Below are positions 40,910 to 49,513 of a stretch of 64,000 bases of DNA, piece by piece (position 1 is the stretch's first letter; each line of letters begins with the position of its first letter). Position numbers and translations under genes: made by a program. Origin of the DNA: DAOQVR01 sp035341665 (GTDB lineage Bacteria > Chloroflexota > Anaerolineae > JAAYZQ01). A model generated the notes under the pieces. That model did no database searches. It was not told the origin of the DNA and saw only the letters and a list, made by a program, of their open reading frames with translations. The stretch lies in NCBI GenBank assembly GCA_035341665.1, contig DAOQVR010000017.1, positions 21,275 through 85,274 on the forward strand, given 5' to 3'.

Positions 40910-41725
40910 ATGCTGCGCACCCGCGTCCTGAGCTCCGCTTTGCTCATCCCTCTGGTGGCCGCCGCCACCTGGGCCGGCGGCTGGATCCTCGCGGCGGTGC
41001 TGTTCGTCGTGGTGGTCCGCTCCGCGTACGAGCTCTTCCACTTGATGGAGCAGTCCGCCTACCGCCCCTCCCTGCCTGCCTCCGCCTTGGTTATGGCCGC
41101 CTTCCTCGTCAGCGCTCGCTTTCCCGAGGCTCATCTGACGGGCGCCGTCCTCGCCGCCGCGGTGATCGGCACCCTCATCGTGCAGCTCCTGCGCCCACCC
41201 AAGGGCCAGCCCACCCAGAGCTGGGCGCTGACCCTGGGCGCTGCCCTCTGGCTCGGGTGGCTCATCAGCCACTTCCTACTCCTGCGCGACCTGTCATCCC
41301 CCTTTGGCTTCGGCGTCGGCACCCGCTGGCTTGGCCTGGTCTTCCTCGTCACCTGGCTAAACGACAGCGCCGCCTACTTCGTCGGCAAAGCGTTCGGCCG
41401 GCACCCCTTCGCTCCCTACCTCAGCCCCAAGAAGACGTGGGAGGGCACCGCCGGCGGCGTGATCGGCGGCGTAGCTGGAACCATGCTCCTTGGGCATTGG
41501 CTGGTGGGCCTTCCCTGGCTGCACGGTCTCCTGCTCGGCGCGCTGGTGGCGATCGTTGCCCCCTTGGGCGACTTGGCCAAGTCCATGGTCAAGCGCCAGG
41601 TGGGCGTCAAGGACTTTTCCGACCTAATCCCCGGCCACGGGGGCATGTTCGACCGGATCGACAGCCTGCTCTTCGTCGCCCCCGTCGTCTACTGCTACGC
41701 CACCTTCATCCTGCCCTTGTTCTAG
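40910..41725 (+). CDS. cdsA: Phosphatidate cytidylyltransferase
   Basis: Makes CDP-diacylglycerol for phospholipid synthesis. A 271-residue, multi-span membrane protein ending with the CDS signature KDFSDLIPGHGGMFDRIDS and preceded by NDSAAYFVGKAFG and LSPKKTWEGTAGG. The last 20 bases overlap the convergent hydrolase gene. Confidence 0.95.
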   Translation: MLRTRVLSSALLIPLVAAATWAGGWILAAVLFVVVVRSAYELFHLMEQSAYRPSLPASALVMAAFLVSARFPEAHLTGAVLAAAVIGTLIVQLLRPPKGQPTQSWALTLGAALWLGWLISHFLLLRDLSSPFGFGVGTRWLGLVFLVTWLNDSAAYFVGKAFGRHPFAPYLSPKKTWEGTAGGVIGGVAGTMLLGHWLVGLPWLHGLLLGALVAIVAPLGDLAKSMVKRQVGVKDFSDLIPGHGGMFDRIDSLLFVAPVVYCYATFILPLF

Positions 41726-42473
41726 AGCTGGCTTTCTCCCTCTCCCGGACATAATCCGCTACCGCCTGCGCCATCGCTTCCCGCTCAATGTCGCGGAACA
41801 TCTCGTGCCCGCTCTTCTCAAACCAGGCGATCCTCTTCTCGCCCTGCGGCGTGGACACCTCGCGGAAGATGATCTCGGCACTCTCAGGCGCCACCGTGGC
41901 GTCCTTGCGGCTTTGCAGGATCAGGATCGGCGCACTGACCTTGGGCAGCACCTTCCGTGTCGCTCCGCTGAACTCGAGCAGAGACATCACTGCCGGGATC
42001 GGCGCATACGAGTAGTTGCGGTGGCCTTCTAGCGCACCTGGGTCCACGTAGTTGGGCGGCATGGGCCAGTTCCTCAGCAGCCGGCGCACCGCCGGGATCA
42101 AAAAGCCAAAGGGCCGGCCCGGCGCAAGCGGGCTGCTGAGCTGGACGGCTGCCGCAGCCGCCACCACGCTGTCGATCCGTTCCCCATTCCGCGCAGCCAG
42201 CGTCAGTGCCACCAGCCCACCCATGCTGTGGCCAAACACGATGGCCCGATCGACCTCTGTGAGCAGGTCGTCGAGGGCAGCCTGGCCGTCGGCGACCCAG
42301 TCGGGCCACGTCACCGCTCGCAGCGCCTCCGGCGATGCTGCACCGTGCCCACGCAGCACCGGCACGCGCGTCGGAAGGCCCTGTGCGCGGACGGCCTCTT
42401 CGACAATCGTGACGCAGTTCAGGTCGGATGTGAACCCGTGCAGCACCAACATTCCCAACGGTTGCTTCGTCAT
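41706..42473 (-). CDS. Alpha/beta hydrolase, carboxylesterase/monoacylglycerol lipase type
   Basis: A 255-residue cytoplasmic hydrolase. LVLHGFTSD forms the oxyanion region, the nucleophile elbow is GHSMGG, an Asp follows in LILQSRKDATV and the catalytic His is in KSGHEMF, as in Est30-like carboxylesterases. GGGAGG precedes ATG 42473. It is related to the hydrolase at 50.5 kb. Confidence 0.9.
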   Translation of the reverse strand: MTKQPLGMLVLHGFTSDLNCVTIVEEAVRAQGLPTRVPVLRGHGAASPEALRAVTWPDWVADGQAALDDLLTEVDRAIVFGHSMGGLVALTLAARNGERIDSVVAAAAAVQLSSPLAPGRPFGFLIPAVRRLLRNWPMPPNYVDPGALEGHRNYSYAPIPAVMSLLEFSGATRKVLPKVSAPILILQSRKDATVAPESAEIIFREVSTPQGEKRIAWFEKSGHEMFRDIEREAMAQAVADYVREREKASSRTRAG

Positions 42474-42617
42474 TGTCGTCCTCCCATGCTTGCCACTGCG
42501 TGTCGCAGCGGTGCGGCACGCCCTCTCGGCTCCCCGCCGGAACCGGCCCCCTGATCATGGCAGGGAACTCCAGGCCGGTCAAGTCCCGCGCTCCGTTCTG
42601 CGCACGGCACCCGTGGC

Positions 42618-42646
42618 TTGCCAACCCTCCTTCAGCCGGCTACAAT
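42618..42646 (+). promoter_or_regulatory. Promoter of the UxaA-type gene
   Basis: TTGCCA (42618-42623), 17-base spacer, TACAAT (42641-42646). The start would be about 42653, giving a leader of ~11 bases that consists mainly of the Shine-Dalgarno GGGAGGAA. Confidence 0.7.
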
Positions 42647-42663
42647 TCCCGCAGGGAGGAAGC

Positions 42664-44223
42664 ATGGATCCAGTTGCGAGTCACCCGGAAGCCTGGGAGA
42701 GCAATTCCCGACCCCTGTCGGCCGTCGCGCTGCGCCTCCACCCAGCCGACGACGTGGCCATCGCGCGCCACGACCTCCCCGCCGGACTGGTCCTGACGCA
42801 GGAGGTAGGCGCGCCGATCACTCTTCCCCGGCCGGTCCCCGCAGGTCACAAGATGGCCCTGGTGCCGGTCGTCGCCGGCCGCCCGCTGCGCCGCTATGGC
42901 CATGCCATCGGCCTGGCCCGCTGCGACATCGCGCCGGGCGAGCATGTCCACACCCACAACCTCACAGCCGGCGCGCTCGAGAACTTGCTGGAGCGCGATC
43001 CTACCATTTCCCCCGTCACTCCCCTGCCGGCCGAGGCCCGCCGCACCTTTCAGGGCTACGCCCGGCCTGCCGGCCGCGCCGGCACCCGCAACTACCTGGC
43101 AGTTGTCTCTACCGTCAACTGCTCGGCGGGTGCAGCCCGCCAGATTGCCTACCACTTCACCCCCCAGCGCCTGGCGGCCTATCCAAATGTGGACGGTGTC
43201 ATCGCCCTGACCCACGGCTCCGGCTGCCCGGTGGGCCACACCCTCCTCCGGCGCACCCTGGCCGGAATCGTGGGCCATCCCAACGTGGCAGCCAGCCTGC
43301 TTGTGGGGCTTGGGTGCGAAACTGACGGGGTGGATGCGGTCCTTGCCGAAAGCCGCCCCGCGTGCAGGCCCGTCCGCCGGCTGGTCATCCAGGAGCTGGG
43401 CGGTCTGAGGCCTGCCGTCGAGGCAGGCATCGCCGCCCTCGAGGAGCTGCTCCCGCAGGCCAACCGCGCTTCGAGGATCGCACTGCCCCTCTCCGAGCTG
43501 GCCGTTGCCCTACAGTGCGGCGGCAGCGATGCCTGGTCCGGCGTCACCGCGAACCCGGTGGTCGGTCTGGTCTCCGACGAGTTGGTGCGCCAGGGGGCAA
43601 CCGCCGTCCTTGCCGAGACACCCGAGATCTACGGCGCCGAGTATCTCCTGGCGGCGCAGGCGGTCAGCGCCCCGGTGGCCGAAAAGCTGATCGATTGGGT
43701 GCGCTGGTGGGGCGAGCACGCGCGCCGGTTCGGCCTGGACCTCGACCAGAACCGCAGCACCGGCAATGCCGCCGGCGGCCTGACGACCATCTATGAGAAG
43801 TCGTTGGGCGCGGTAGCCAAAGGGGGCAGCACGCCTCTCGTGGAGGTATACGGCTACGCGGAGGCCGTCGGGGCACGCGGGCTGGTCTTTATGAACACCC
43901 CCGGCTTCGACCCTGTCTCCGTCACAGGCCAGGTCGCCGGCGGCTGCAGCCTGGTGCTCTTCACCACCGGTCGTGGGTCGGTATTCGGCTTCAAGCCGGC
44001 CCCGGTGATCAAGATCGGCTCCACGACGGCGCTCTATCGGCGCATGCCCGGCGACATTGACCTGGATGCCGGCCGCGCCTTGGAGGGCGTGGCGCTCGAA
44101 GAGGTCGCCGCCGAGCTCCTCGATCGCGTGGTGGCCGTCGCCTCGGGCGAGCCCAGCCGCAGCGAAGCCCAGGGTGCCGGAGAGGCCGAGTTCTCTCCCT
44201 GGAATGTCGAAGGCGTGATCTGA
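42664..44223 (+). CDS. UxaA-family altronate/galactarate-type dehydratase
   Basis: A 519-residue enzyme combining an N-terminal SAF domain (about 20-110: HPADDVAIARHDLPAGLVL ... VHTHNL) with the UxaA catalytic part (FQGYARPAGRAGTRNYLAVVSTVNCS; THGSGCP; LLVGLGCETDGV; LQCGGSDAWSGVTANP; ETPEIYGAE; FMNTPGFDPVSVTGQVAGGC; KIGSTT). Family members dehydrate altronate, galactarate or related sugar acids using a metal. No other uronate genes are nearby, so the substrate is open. The last 190 bases are convergent with and overlap the ABC ATPase frame. Confidence 0.9.
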   Translation: MDPVASHPEAWESNSRPLSAVALRLHPADDVAIARHDLPAGLVLTQEVGAPITLPRPVPAGHKMALVPVVAGRPLRRYGHAIGLARCDIAPGEHVHTHNLTAGALENLLERDPTISPVTPLPAEARRTFQGYARPAGRAGTRNYLAVVSTVNCSAGAARQIAYHFTPQRLAAYPNVDGVIALTHGSGCPVGHTLLRRTLAGIVGHPNVAASLLVGLGCETDGVDAVLAESRPACRPVRRLVIQELGGLRPAVEAGIAALEELLPQANRASRIALPLSELAVALQCGGSDAWSGVTANPVVGLVSDELVRQGATAVLAETPEIYGAEYLLAAQAVSAPVAEKLIDWVRWWGEHARRFGLDLDQNRSTGNAAGGLTTIYEKSLGAVAKGGSTPLVEVYGYAEAVGARGLVFMNTPGFDPVSVTGQVAGGCSLVLFTTGRGSVFGFKPAPVIKIGSTTALYRRMPGDIDLDAGRALEGVALEEVAAELLDRVVAVASGEPSRSEAQGAGEAEFSPWNVEGVI

Positions 44224-44870
44224 CCGTCTAGGATCTGCACCCTCCGGCCCGCGTACTGTGCGGCAAGCGGATCGTGGGTGACCATGATCACCGTCTGGCC
44301 GGCTTGGTTCAGCTCGCGCAGCAGCTCGAGCACCTGCGTCCCCGTCTGCCGGTCTAGGTTCCCGGTAGGCTCGTCCGCCAGCAGCACCGGAGGCTGGTTG
44401 ATGATGGCCCGGGCAACGGCCACCCGGCCTTGCTCGCCGCCCGACAACTGGTAGGGCAGGCGCCCTTCTTTGCCCCCCAGCCCCACCCGCGCCAGCGCCT
44501 CCCTCGCTCGCGCCCTCTTCTCGGCCTTGGTCAGCTGCGCAATGACCAGCGCGAGCTGCACGTTCTCCTGCGCGGTCAGGTAGGGTAGGAGCTGCAGGTG
44601 CTGGAAGACAAAGCCGATGTACTCGTGCCTGAAATCTGCCTGCCGCTCCGCCCTCAGGCCGTAGACGTCGATGCCGTCGATAACCACCCGGCCCTCGCTG
44701 GGGGAGTTCATGGCTCCCAGCACGCCGAGCAGCGTGCTCTTGCCCGAGCCGGAGGGCCCCATCACGGCCACGAACTCCCCTTCGGCCACCTTCAGGCTCA
44801 CATCGCGCAGTGCGTACACAGGTACCTGGCTGCCGTTGTAGATCTTGCTGACCTTTTCCAGTGTGATCAT
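44034..44870 (-). CDS. ABC transporter ATPase, LolD/MacB type, with unusual C-terminal tail
   Basis: A 278-residue ATPase: Walker A GPSGSGKST, Q-loop VFQHLQLLPYLTA, signature LSGGEQGRVAVARA, Walker B VLLADEPTGNLD, H-loop VTHD. Normal family proteins end near RRVQILDGQI, and that point lies almost exactly opposite the stop codon of the convergent UxaA gene. The remaining ~63 Ser/Ala/Arg-rich residues are encoded antisense to UxaA and are likely a read-through tail caused by loss of a stop codon. It is the last gene of the DUF2318-FtsX-ATPase set. Confidence 0.93.
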   Translation of the reverse strand: MITLEKVSKIYNGSQVPVYALRDVSLKVAEGEFVAVMGPSGSGKSTLLGVLGAMNSPSEGRVVIDGIDVYGLRAERQADFRHEYIGFVFQHLQLLPYLTAQENVQLALVIAQLTKAEKRARAREALARVGLGGKEGRLPYQLSGGEQGRVAVARAIINQPPVLLADEPTGNLDRQTGTQVLELLRELNQAGQTVIMVTHDPLAAQYAGRRVQILDGQITPSTFQGENSASPAPWASLRLGSPEATATTRSRSSAATSSSATPSKARPASRSMSPGMRR

Positions 44871-44946
44871 CGTCTCCCTCTGCGGGTGCCTTTCCTCAAT
44901 GCTGTGGTGCGGCCCTTCTGCTCGTCGCCCATGGTCCGCTGTCTGC

Positions 44947-46107
44947 CTACAAGGACCTCAGCGCCATGCTAGGGTCCAGCCTGGCAGCACTCCGGGCCGG
45001 ATAGAGGCTTGCGAGCAGCCCCACCAGCAGCGCGCCCCCAAGCGCGGCGAGAGCGAGCCAGGGGCTCCAGGCCACCGGCTCCGTCACCCCGGCCAGGCGC
45101 GGCGCAAGCACGACGGCCGCTCCCATGCCCATCAGCCACCCAAGCAGGCCGCCGGCCACGCTTACCAGCGCAGCCTCGCTCAGCACGATGCGCATCACGT
45201 GCGACTGGCGAAAACCCAGCGCCCGGAACAGCCCAATCTCCTGCCGGCGCTCCGAGACCGCCCCGAGCATCGTGGTCAGGACCACCAGCGCGCCGATTAC
45301 CACCACCACCGCCGACACTGCGAGGGCAAACTGCTCCAGTTGCCCGACCGTATCCATGCGCAGTTGCACGGCCTGGCGCAGCGCCGTCACGCGCGCTTGG
45401 GGCAGCACGCCCGAGATTTGGTCGACCATCTCCTCCACAGGGCAGGCATCGCACAGCGCAGCCACCTCGGCCAGGCTGACGAGACCCGGCTTGCCCATCG
45501 CCTGCTGGGCAGCGGCCAGGTCGATGAAAAGGATGTCGTCGTCCTGTGACCCGTTCTCGGCCAGCACACCCACCACCTGGAACGCCTGCCCTTCGACCTG
45601 CACCCTGTCCCCGGGCCCGAGCCCGAGGGTGGTCGCCAGGCGCGACCCGAGCAGCGCGTCTCCCATCGCAGCGGGCTCCATCCCCTGCGAAACGTGCCAC
45701 CACTGTTTCAGACGGATCTCGTCCGAGAAGCGCACCCCCGCCACCAGCACGCTTTGGCCGCCCACAGTGGCGGTGCCCAGCAGCTTCGGCGCGACGATGG
45801 CGACGCTTGCGGCATCCTTGATCGTCCCGATCTGCTCCAGGTCCGGCATCGTCAGCTCGCTCACGTCAAAGGCCGCCGACGCAACCGTCACGCCCCCATA
45901 GGAGAGCGTCAGGTCATTGGCCTCCGGCACGATCAGGATGTTCGCGCCATACTGGTCCATCTTGCTGGCGATGTCGGCCCGCATCGTCGTCGTGATGGCG
46001 GTGAGCGCAACCACAGTCGCCACGCCGATCATCAGCCCCGCAACCAGCAGAGCCATGCGTCCCTTGCGCCGCCGCAAGTTGCTCAGCGAAACGTCAGTCA
46101 ATCGCAT
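44947..46107 (-). CDS. ABC transporter permease, MacB/FtsX type
   Basis: A 386-residue permease: an N-terminal membrane helix (MALLVAGLMIGVATVVAL), a large extracytoplasmic MacB-like domain (about 45-255), and three C-terminal helices of the FtsX domain (ALAVSAVVVVIGALVVLTTML; RRQEIGLFRALGFRQSHV; ALAALGGALLVGLLASLYPAR). Such permeases do not transport classical solutes through the bilayer but extrude or act on envelope molecules. It sits between the Fe-S protein and the ATPase. Confidence 0.93.
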   Translation of the reverse strand: MRLTDVSLSNLRRRKGRMALLVAGLMIGVATVVALTAITTTMRADIASKMDQYGANILIVPEANDLTLSYGGVTVASAAFDVSELTMPDLEQIGTIKDAASVAIVAPKLLGTATVGGQSVLVAGVRFSDEIRLKQWWHVSQGMEPAAMGDALLGSRLATTLGLGPGDRVQVEGQAFQVVGVLAENGSQDDDILFIDLAAAQQAMGKPGLVSLAEVAALCDACPVEEMVDQISGVLPQARVTALRQAVQLRMDTVGQLEQFALAVSAVVVVIGALVVLTTMLGAVSERRQEIGLFRALGFRQSHVMRIVLSEAALVSVAGGLLGWLMGMGAAVVLAPRLAGVTEPVAWSPWLALAALGGALLVGLLASLYPARSAARLDPSMALRSL

Positions 46108-46120
46108 GTTCGTCCTCGCC

Positions 46121-46723
46121 TCAGAACAGCCTCAAGCCGTCGACCAGCTCGCTCGCCTGGATGACAATCGAGTCCCCCTCCACTGCCGGGCTCAAGGGCG
46201 CAGGATTGCATCCGCCATGCACGGCGCCGACCTGGCTGACCGGTATACGCCGGCCGCAGTTGCTGCAGACCATCTCCTCGCCTTCCTGGTGGTACCCCAG
46301 TTTCCCCGGGAAGCATACCTCGCAGGCATTGAGCGCCGCTCGGATGGCACCAGACCCGTCCCTGACGACAAAGAGCTCCACCGCGCGGCCGTTGACCATG
46401 ACTGTGCAAAAACGGGCTACTCCGTCCGCCAGGGCAGCGGCAGGCAGCCGCACCACACCCTCCTCGGCGGAGAGCAGCGGATAGGGATCGTGTCCCTGCG
46501 TGGCAGCCTGGACCGGCTGCTCCTTCCCGGCATCACCTGCGAGCGGTGCCGCAGCCGCTCGCCCCGCGGGGCGCGACAGGGCATAGAGGGTGCCTCCGAG
46601 CACAGCCAGCACCACGGCCAGGCCCGCAACGAGGACCAGGGGTGAGGCGCCTTTCGGCTTGGGGGTCTTCTTCTCAAGGCCAAAGCGAGCGCGCTTGGCG
46701 TCACGGGATCCTGTCTGGGTCAT
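46121..46723 (-). CDS. Membrane-anchored DUF2318 Fe-S/metal-binding protein
   Basis: A 200-residue protein with one N-terminal helix (about 29-48) and an extracytoplasmic DUF2318 domain: ALNACEVCFPGKLGYHQEG, VCSNCGRRI and VHGGCNP. DUF2318 proteins such as FtrD, and those encoded beside FtsX permeases and ATPases in Campylobacter P19 iron-uptake loci, are linked to periplasmic iron (or copper) handling. No P19 or FTR1 gene is present here. AAGGAG precedes ATG 46723 and the permease starts 13 bases after the stop. Confidence 0.88.
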   Translation of the reverse strand: MTQTGSRDAKRARFGLEKKTPKPKGASPLVLVAGLAVVLAVLGGTLYALSRPAGRAAAAPLAGDAGKEQPVQAATQGHDPYPLLSAEEGVVRLPAAALADGVARFCTVMVNGRAVELFVVRDGSGAIRAALNACEVCFPGKLGYHQEGEEMVCSNCGRRIPVSQVGAVHGGCNPAPLSPAVEGDSIVIQASELVDGLRLF

Positions 46724-46756
46724 CGTTTCTCCTTTTCTTCGAGAATCGGTGACGCC

Positions 46757-46765
46757 ACTATACCA
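46757..46765 (-). promoter_or_regulatory. Extended -10 for the DUF2318-ABC operon
   Basis: Minus strand TGG-TATAGT with the hexamer at 46762-46757; no good -35. The leader would be about 27 bases. Just upstream (46807-46824) lies an ACCCGCC/GGCGGGT hairpin of 7 bp, which could end the preceding kinase transcript. Confidence 0.4.
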
Positions 46766-46865
46766 GGGGGTGAGGCCCGGCGGCAGCGCCAGACGGCCCG
46801 TCTTGCACCCGCCATTCGGCGGGTATCTCTGGACGGGGGAGCCTTGGGCCTTGTCGGGGAGAGGT

Positions 46866-48635
46866 CTACTCGCCCTGCGCTCTGGCAGGGGGCGGATAGG
46901 GCAGGCGCACGATGACCTGCGTCCCCTGCCCCGGTGCGGAGCGGATCGACAGGCTGCCGCCGTACAGGAGCGCCCGCTCCTGCATGCCCATCAGGCCAAA
47001 GTGCCCACCGCGCGCCATGGCATCCGGCAGGTTGGGCGCCACGAACCCCTGCCCGTCGTCCCGCACCCGGAGCACCAGCTCCTGCTCCTCGAACCGCGCC
47101 TCCACCCATGCACGGCTGGCCCGGGCATGCTGCCGCACGTTGTGCAGCGCCTCCTGCGTGATCCGGTAAGCAGCCAGCTCCATCTCGGGCGGCAGGCGCC
47201 GCACGCTGCCCGTGACATCCAGCTCGGCGCACAACTCCTGCCCACTGCACGCCGTGCGCACCAACATCTCCAGCGCCGGGACAAATCCCAAGTCCTCGAG
47301 GTACACGGGCCGCAGGTCGCGGCTGAACCGCCTGACCCCCTCCAGCGTCTCGGCCAGCATCCGGCGGACGGATTCCAGTCGCTCGGCCGCTCGTTCAGAG
47401 CTGGTGGGCAGCGCCTTCTGCGCCATCTCCACCTGCTGGCCAAGAGCGATCAAGGCCTGGGCCGTGTCGTCGTGCAGCTCCCGCGCCAGGCGCCTGCGTT
47501 CCTCTTCCTGTCCTTGCGTGATGGCGGCGATATAGCTGTGCATGCCCCGCTGATAGGCCTGGATCCGCTGGGCCATATCATCCATCGCCCGCCGCAGGTC
47601 CTCGATTTCCTCGACGCCCCCGACCGGCGTGCGGGCCGCGTCAAAGTCGCCCCACGCCACCATCTCCGCCCGCTTCCTCAGCGCTCGTAACGGCTGGACG
47701 AGCGACCGGATGCCATAGTACAAGGTCAGCAGGGCGATGACCGCCGCCAGCGCCGCCACCAGGGGCACAGCCTGCGAGTAGCGCAGCACAGGGCTCGAGA
47801 GCTCGCTCCACGGCTCTTCGATGATGACGTACCACCCCGGACCCGGTCCCAGCGGGGCGTACGCCAGGGCCATCCTCTCGCCCTCCGGCGACTCGCACTC
47901 GGTCGCGCCTGCGCCTTCCGCCTGCTGCGCGACCGAGAACCCACTGTGGCCGGCCAGGCTCGTGCGGACGTGCGCCGCCGCCGAGTGGGCCACCACCAGG
48001 CCGGAGGGGTCCACCAGGTAGGCTGTGCCATGCTCCCCGGCCTGCGCCTGCCCCAACGCTCGCTCTATGCCCGTGTCCCGCGCGGTTACCGGGCCTGCCA
48101 GCACGCCGCTTATCGCGCCCGATGCGTCGTGCACCGGGACGCCGAGCAGGAAGGTGCCGGGCTCCCCCCCTGCCTTCTCCAGCACCGGGCTCAGCGTCAT
48201 CTCCTGCCGGACACCAGCCGACCGGACGAGCGCCGCAAGCGCGCTCTGCTCCGCTGCCCATGCAGGCACGCTCCTTCCGCTGGCAGACAGGCGCCCGTCG
48301 TCGCCGATCAGTGCGGCCTCACCCGCCAGCCTTCCGCCCAGGCAGCCGGCCGCCGCCAGCAGCTCGTGCGGCGCATCCCCGCCCTGCCAGAGGGCTGGCT
48401 CCTCGGCCAACGCCTCCAGGGCCGCGCTCGGCCCCTCCAGGAGCGCCTCCACCTCTGCCGCGGCGACAATCGCCAGGGCGCGGTCGCGCTCCTCGACCAG
48501 GGAGCGCATGGCCTTCTCGTGGCTGTAGACACCGGTGAAGGCCACTCCAATCAGAACCAGTGTCAGCGGCAGCACCGTCCACAGCACGATCTGCATCGCC
48601 AGGCCCCGCAAGCCCGGCAGGCCCCTCCGTGTCAT
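46866..48635 (-). CDS. Membrane histidine kinase with Cache-like sensor and HAMP (HisKA_3)
   Basis: A 589-residue sensor kinase. Helix 1 (about 15-37), a large extracytoplasmic dCache-like domain (about 40-285; GTAYLVDPSGLVVAHS and YVIIEEPW are typical), helix 2 (about 290-312), HAMP (LVQPLRALRKRAEMVAWGDFD), phospho-acceptor His388 in RELHDDTAQ and a HATPase domain with EALHNVRQHA, RDDGQGF and GHFGLMGMQERA. The start overlaps the upstream regulator by four bases (ATGA), so regulator and kinase are coupled. Confidence 0.93.
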   Translation of the reverse strand: MTRRGLPGLRGLAMQIVLWTVLPLTLVLIGVAFTGVYSHEKAMRSLVEERDRALAIVAAAEVEALLEGPSAALEALAEEPALWQGGDAPHELLAAAGCLGGRLAGEAALIGDDGRLSASGRSVPAWAAEQSALAALVRSAGVRQEMTLSPVLEKAGGEPGTFLLGVPVHDASGAISGVLAGPVTARDTGIERALGQAQAGEHGTAYLVDPSGLVVAHSAAAHVRTSLAGHSGFSVAQQAEGAGATECESPEGERMALAYAPLGPGPGWYVIIEEPWSELSSPVLRYSQAVPLVAALAAVIALLTLYYGIRSLVQPLRALRKRAEMVAWGDFDAARTPVGGVEEIEDLRRAMDDMAQRIQAYQRGMHSYIAAITQGQEEERRRLARELHDDTAQALIALGQQVEMAQKALPTSSERAAERLESVRRMLAETLEGVRRFSRDLRPVYLEDLGFVPALEMLVRTACSGQELCAELDVTGSVRRLPPEMELAAYRITQEALHNVRQHARASRAWVEARFEEQELVLRVRDDGQGFVAPNLPDAMARGGHFGLMGMQERALLYGGSLSIRSAPGQGTQVIVRLPYPPPARAQGE

Positions 48636-49288
48636 TCGATCACAATCCAGCCCTGTCGCAGCGCTTCCATGACTGCCTCCGTCCGGCTTCCGACGCTCAT
48701 CTTGGCGTAGATGTTCGCCAGATGTCCTTGCGCAGTCCGGTCGCTGATGCTGAGCGCCTGGGCGATGGCCTTGTTGGTCAACCCTCGCGCCGCCAGCCGC
48801 AGCACCTCCAGCTCCCGCTCCGTCAGAGCCTCCGTTCCCTGGACAGCACCCGGCGGCCTCCCACCGGCCATCTTCTCGATCATCTTGCGCGTGATGCTGG
48901 CATCCAGCGCCGGCTGGCCGCGCTGGACCGCTCGTACGGCCTCGACCAGCTGCGCCGAGTCTGCTGTCTTGAGGAGGTATCCGTGGGCGCCGGCTTGAAG
49001 CAGCGCAAAGACGTACGGATCGTCGTCGTACGCCGTCAGCACCAGCACCTTCACCCGCGGATGCTCTGCCCGGATCCGGCGCGTGGCTTCGATCCCGGTC
49101 ATCCCGGGCATCTGGATGTCGAGGACGGCCACGTCCGGCCGGTGCTCGGCGACCAAGGCCACCGCCTGGGCACCGTCGCCCGCCTCCGCTACGACCTCGA
49201 TGTCCCCCTCCGCCTCGAGGAACTCGCGGATGCCCTTGCGCACCACGGCGTGGTCGTCCGCCAGGACGACGCGGATTCGTTGGCTCAT
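48632..49288 (-). CDS. NarL/FixJ-type response regulator
   Basis: 218 residues: receiver with acidic pair 11-12, phospho-acceptor Asp57 in VLDIQMPG and Lys107 in GYLLKTAD; C-terminal LuxR helix-turn-helix (LTERELEVLRLAARGLTNKAIAQ; SDRTAQGHLANIYAKM). ATG 49288 gives a normal start (MSQRIRVVLADDH); the upstream extension is unrelated. First gene of the pair; its target may include the divergent 49.5-kb gene (inference). Confidence 0.95.
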   Translation of the reverse strand: MSQRIRVVLADDHAVVRKGIREFLEAEGDIEVVAEAGDGAQAVALVAEHRPDVAVLDIQMPGMTGIEATRRIRAEHPRVKVLVLTAYDDDPYVFALLQAGAHGYLLKTADSAQLVEAVRAVQRGQPALDASITRKMIEKMAGGRPPGAVQGTEALTERELEVLRLAARGLTNKAIAQALSISDRTAQGHLANIYAKMSVGSRTEAVMEALRQGWIVIE

Positions 49289-49313
49289 TGCCGCATCTCT
49301 CCCCCAGGCGCCC

Positions 49314-49342
49314 ATACTACCACACGGTCGCCCCCTCGTCAA
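49314..49342 (-). promoter_or_regulatory. Promoter of the regulator-kinase pair
   Basis: Minus strand TTGACG (49342-49337), 17-base spacer, TAGTAT (49319-49314) with TGG before it. Leader of about 19 bases. On the plus strand a TGA-TACACT at 49423-49431 is a weaker candidate for the divergent gene. Confidence 0.65.
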
Positions 49343-49513
49343 CCCTTCGCCAAAAAGCCCGGACAGGCCGTTTGGCGGGGTCCCGGTCGCGCCGAATGGC
49401 GCTGGTCGGCTTCACCGGCGCGTGATACACTATGGCGATGAGTGCAGTGCCGGCGCCTGGTTGAATAGGCAGACGCACCCGCAGACTCAATCACGAAAAG
49501 GAGACGGTGCAGG

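Noticed and set aside
46807..46824. Copy of the GGCGGGT/ACCCGCC repeat family
   Set aside because: The arms are in the opposite order (ACCCGCC first), with a different loop and no flanking GTAGG; probably an independent hairpin.
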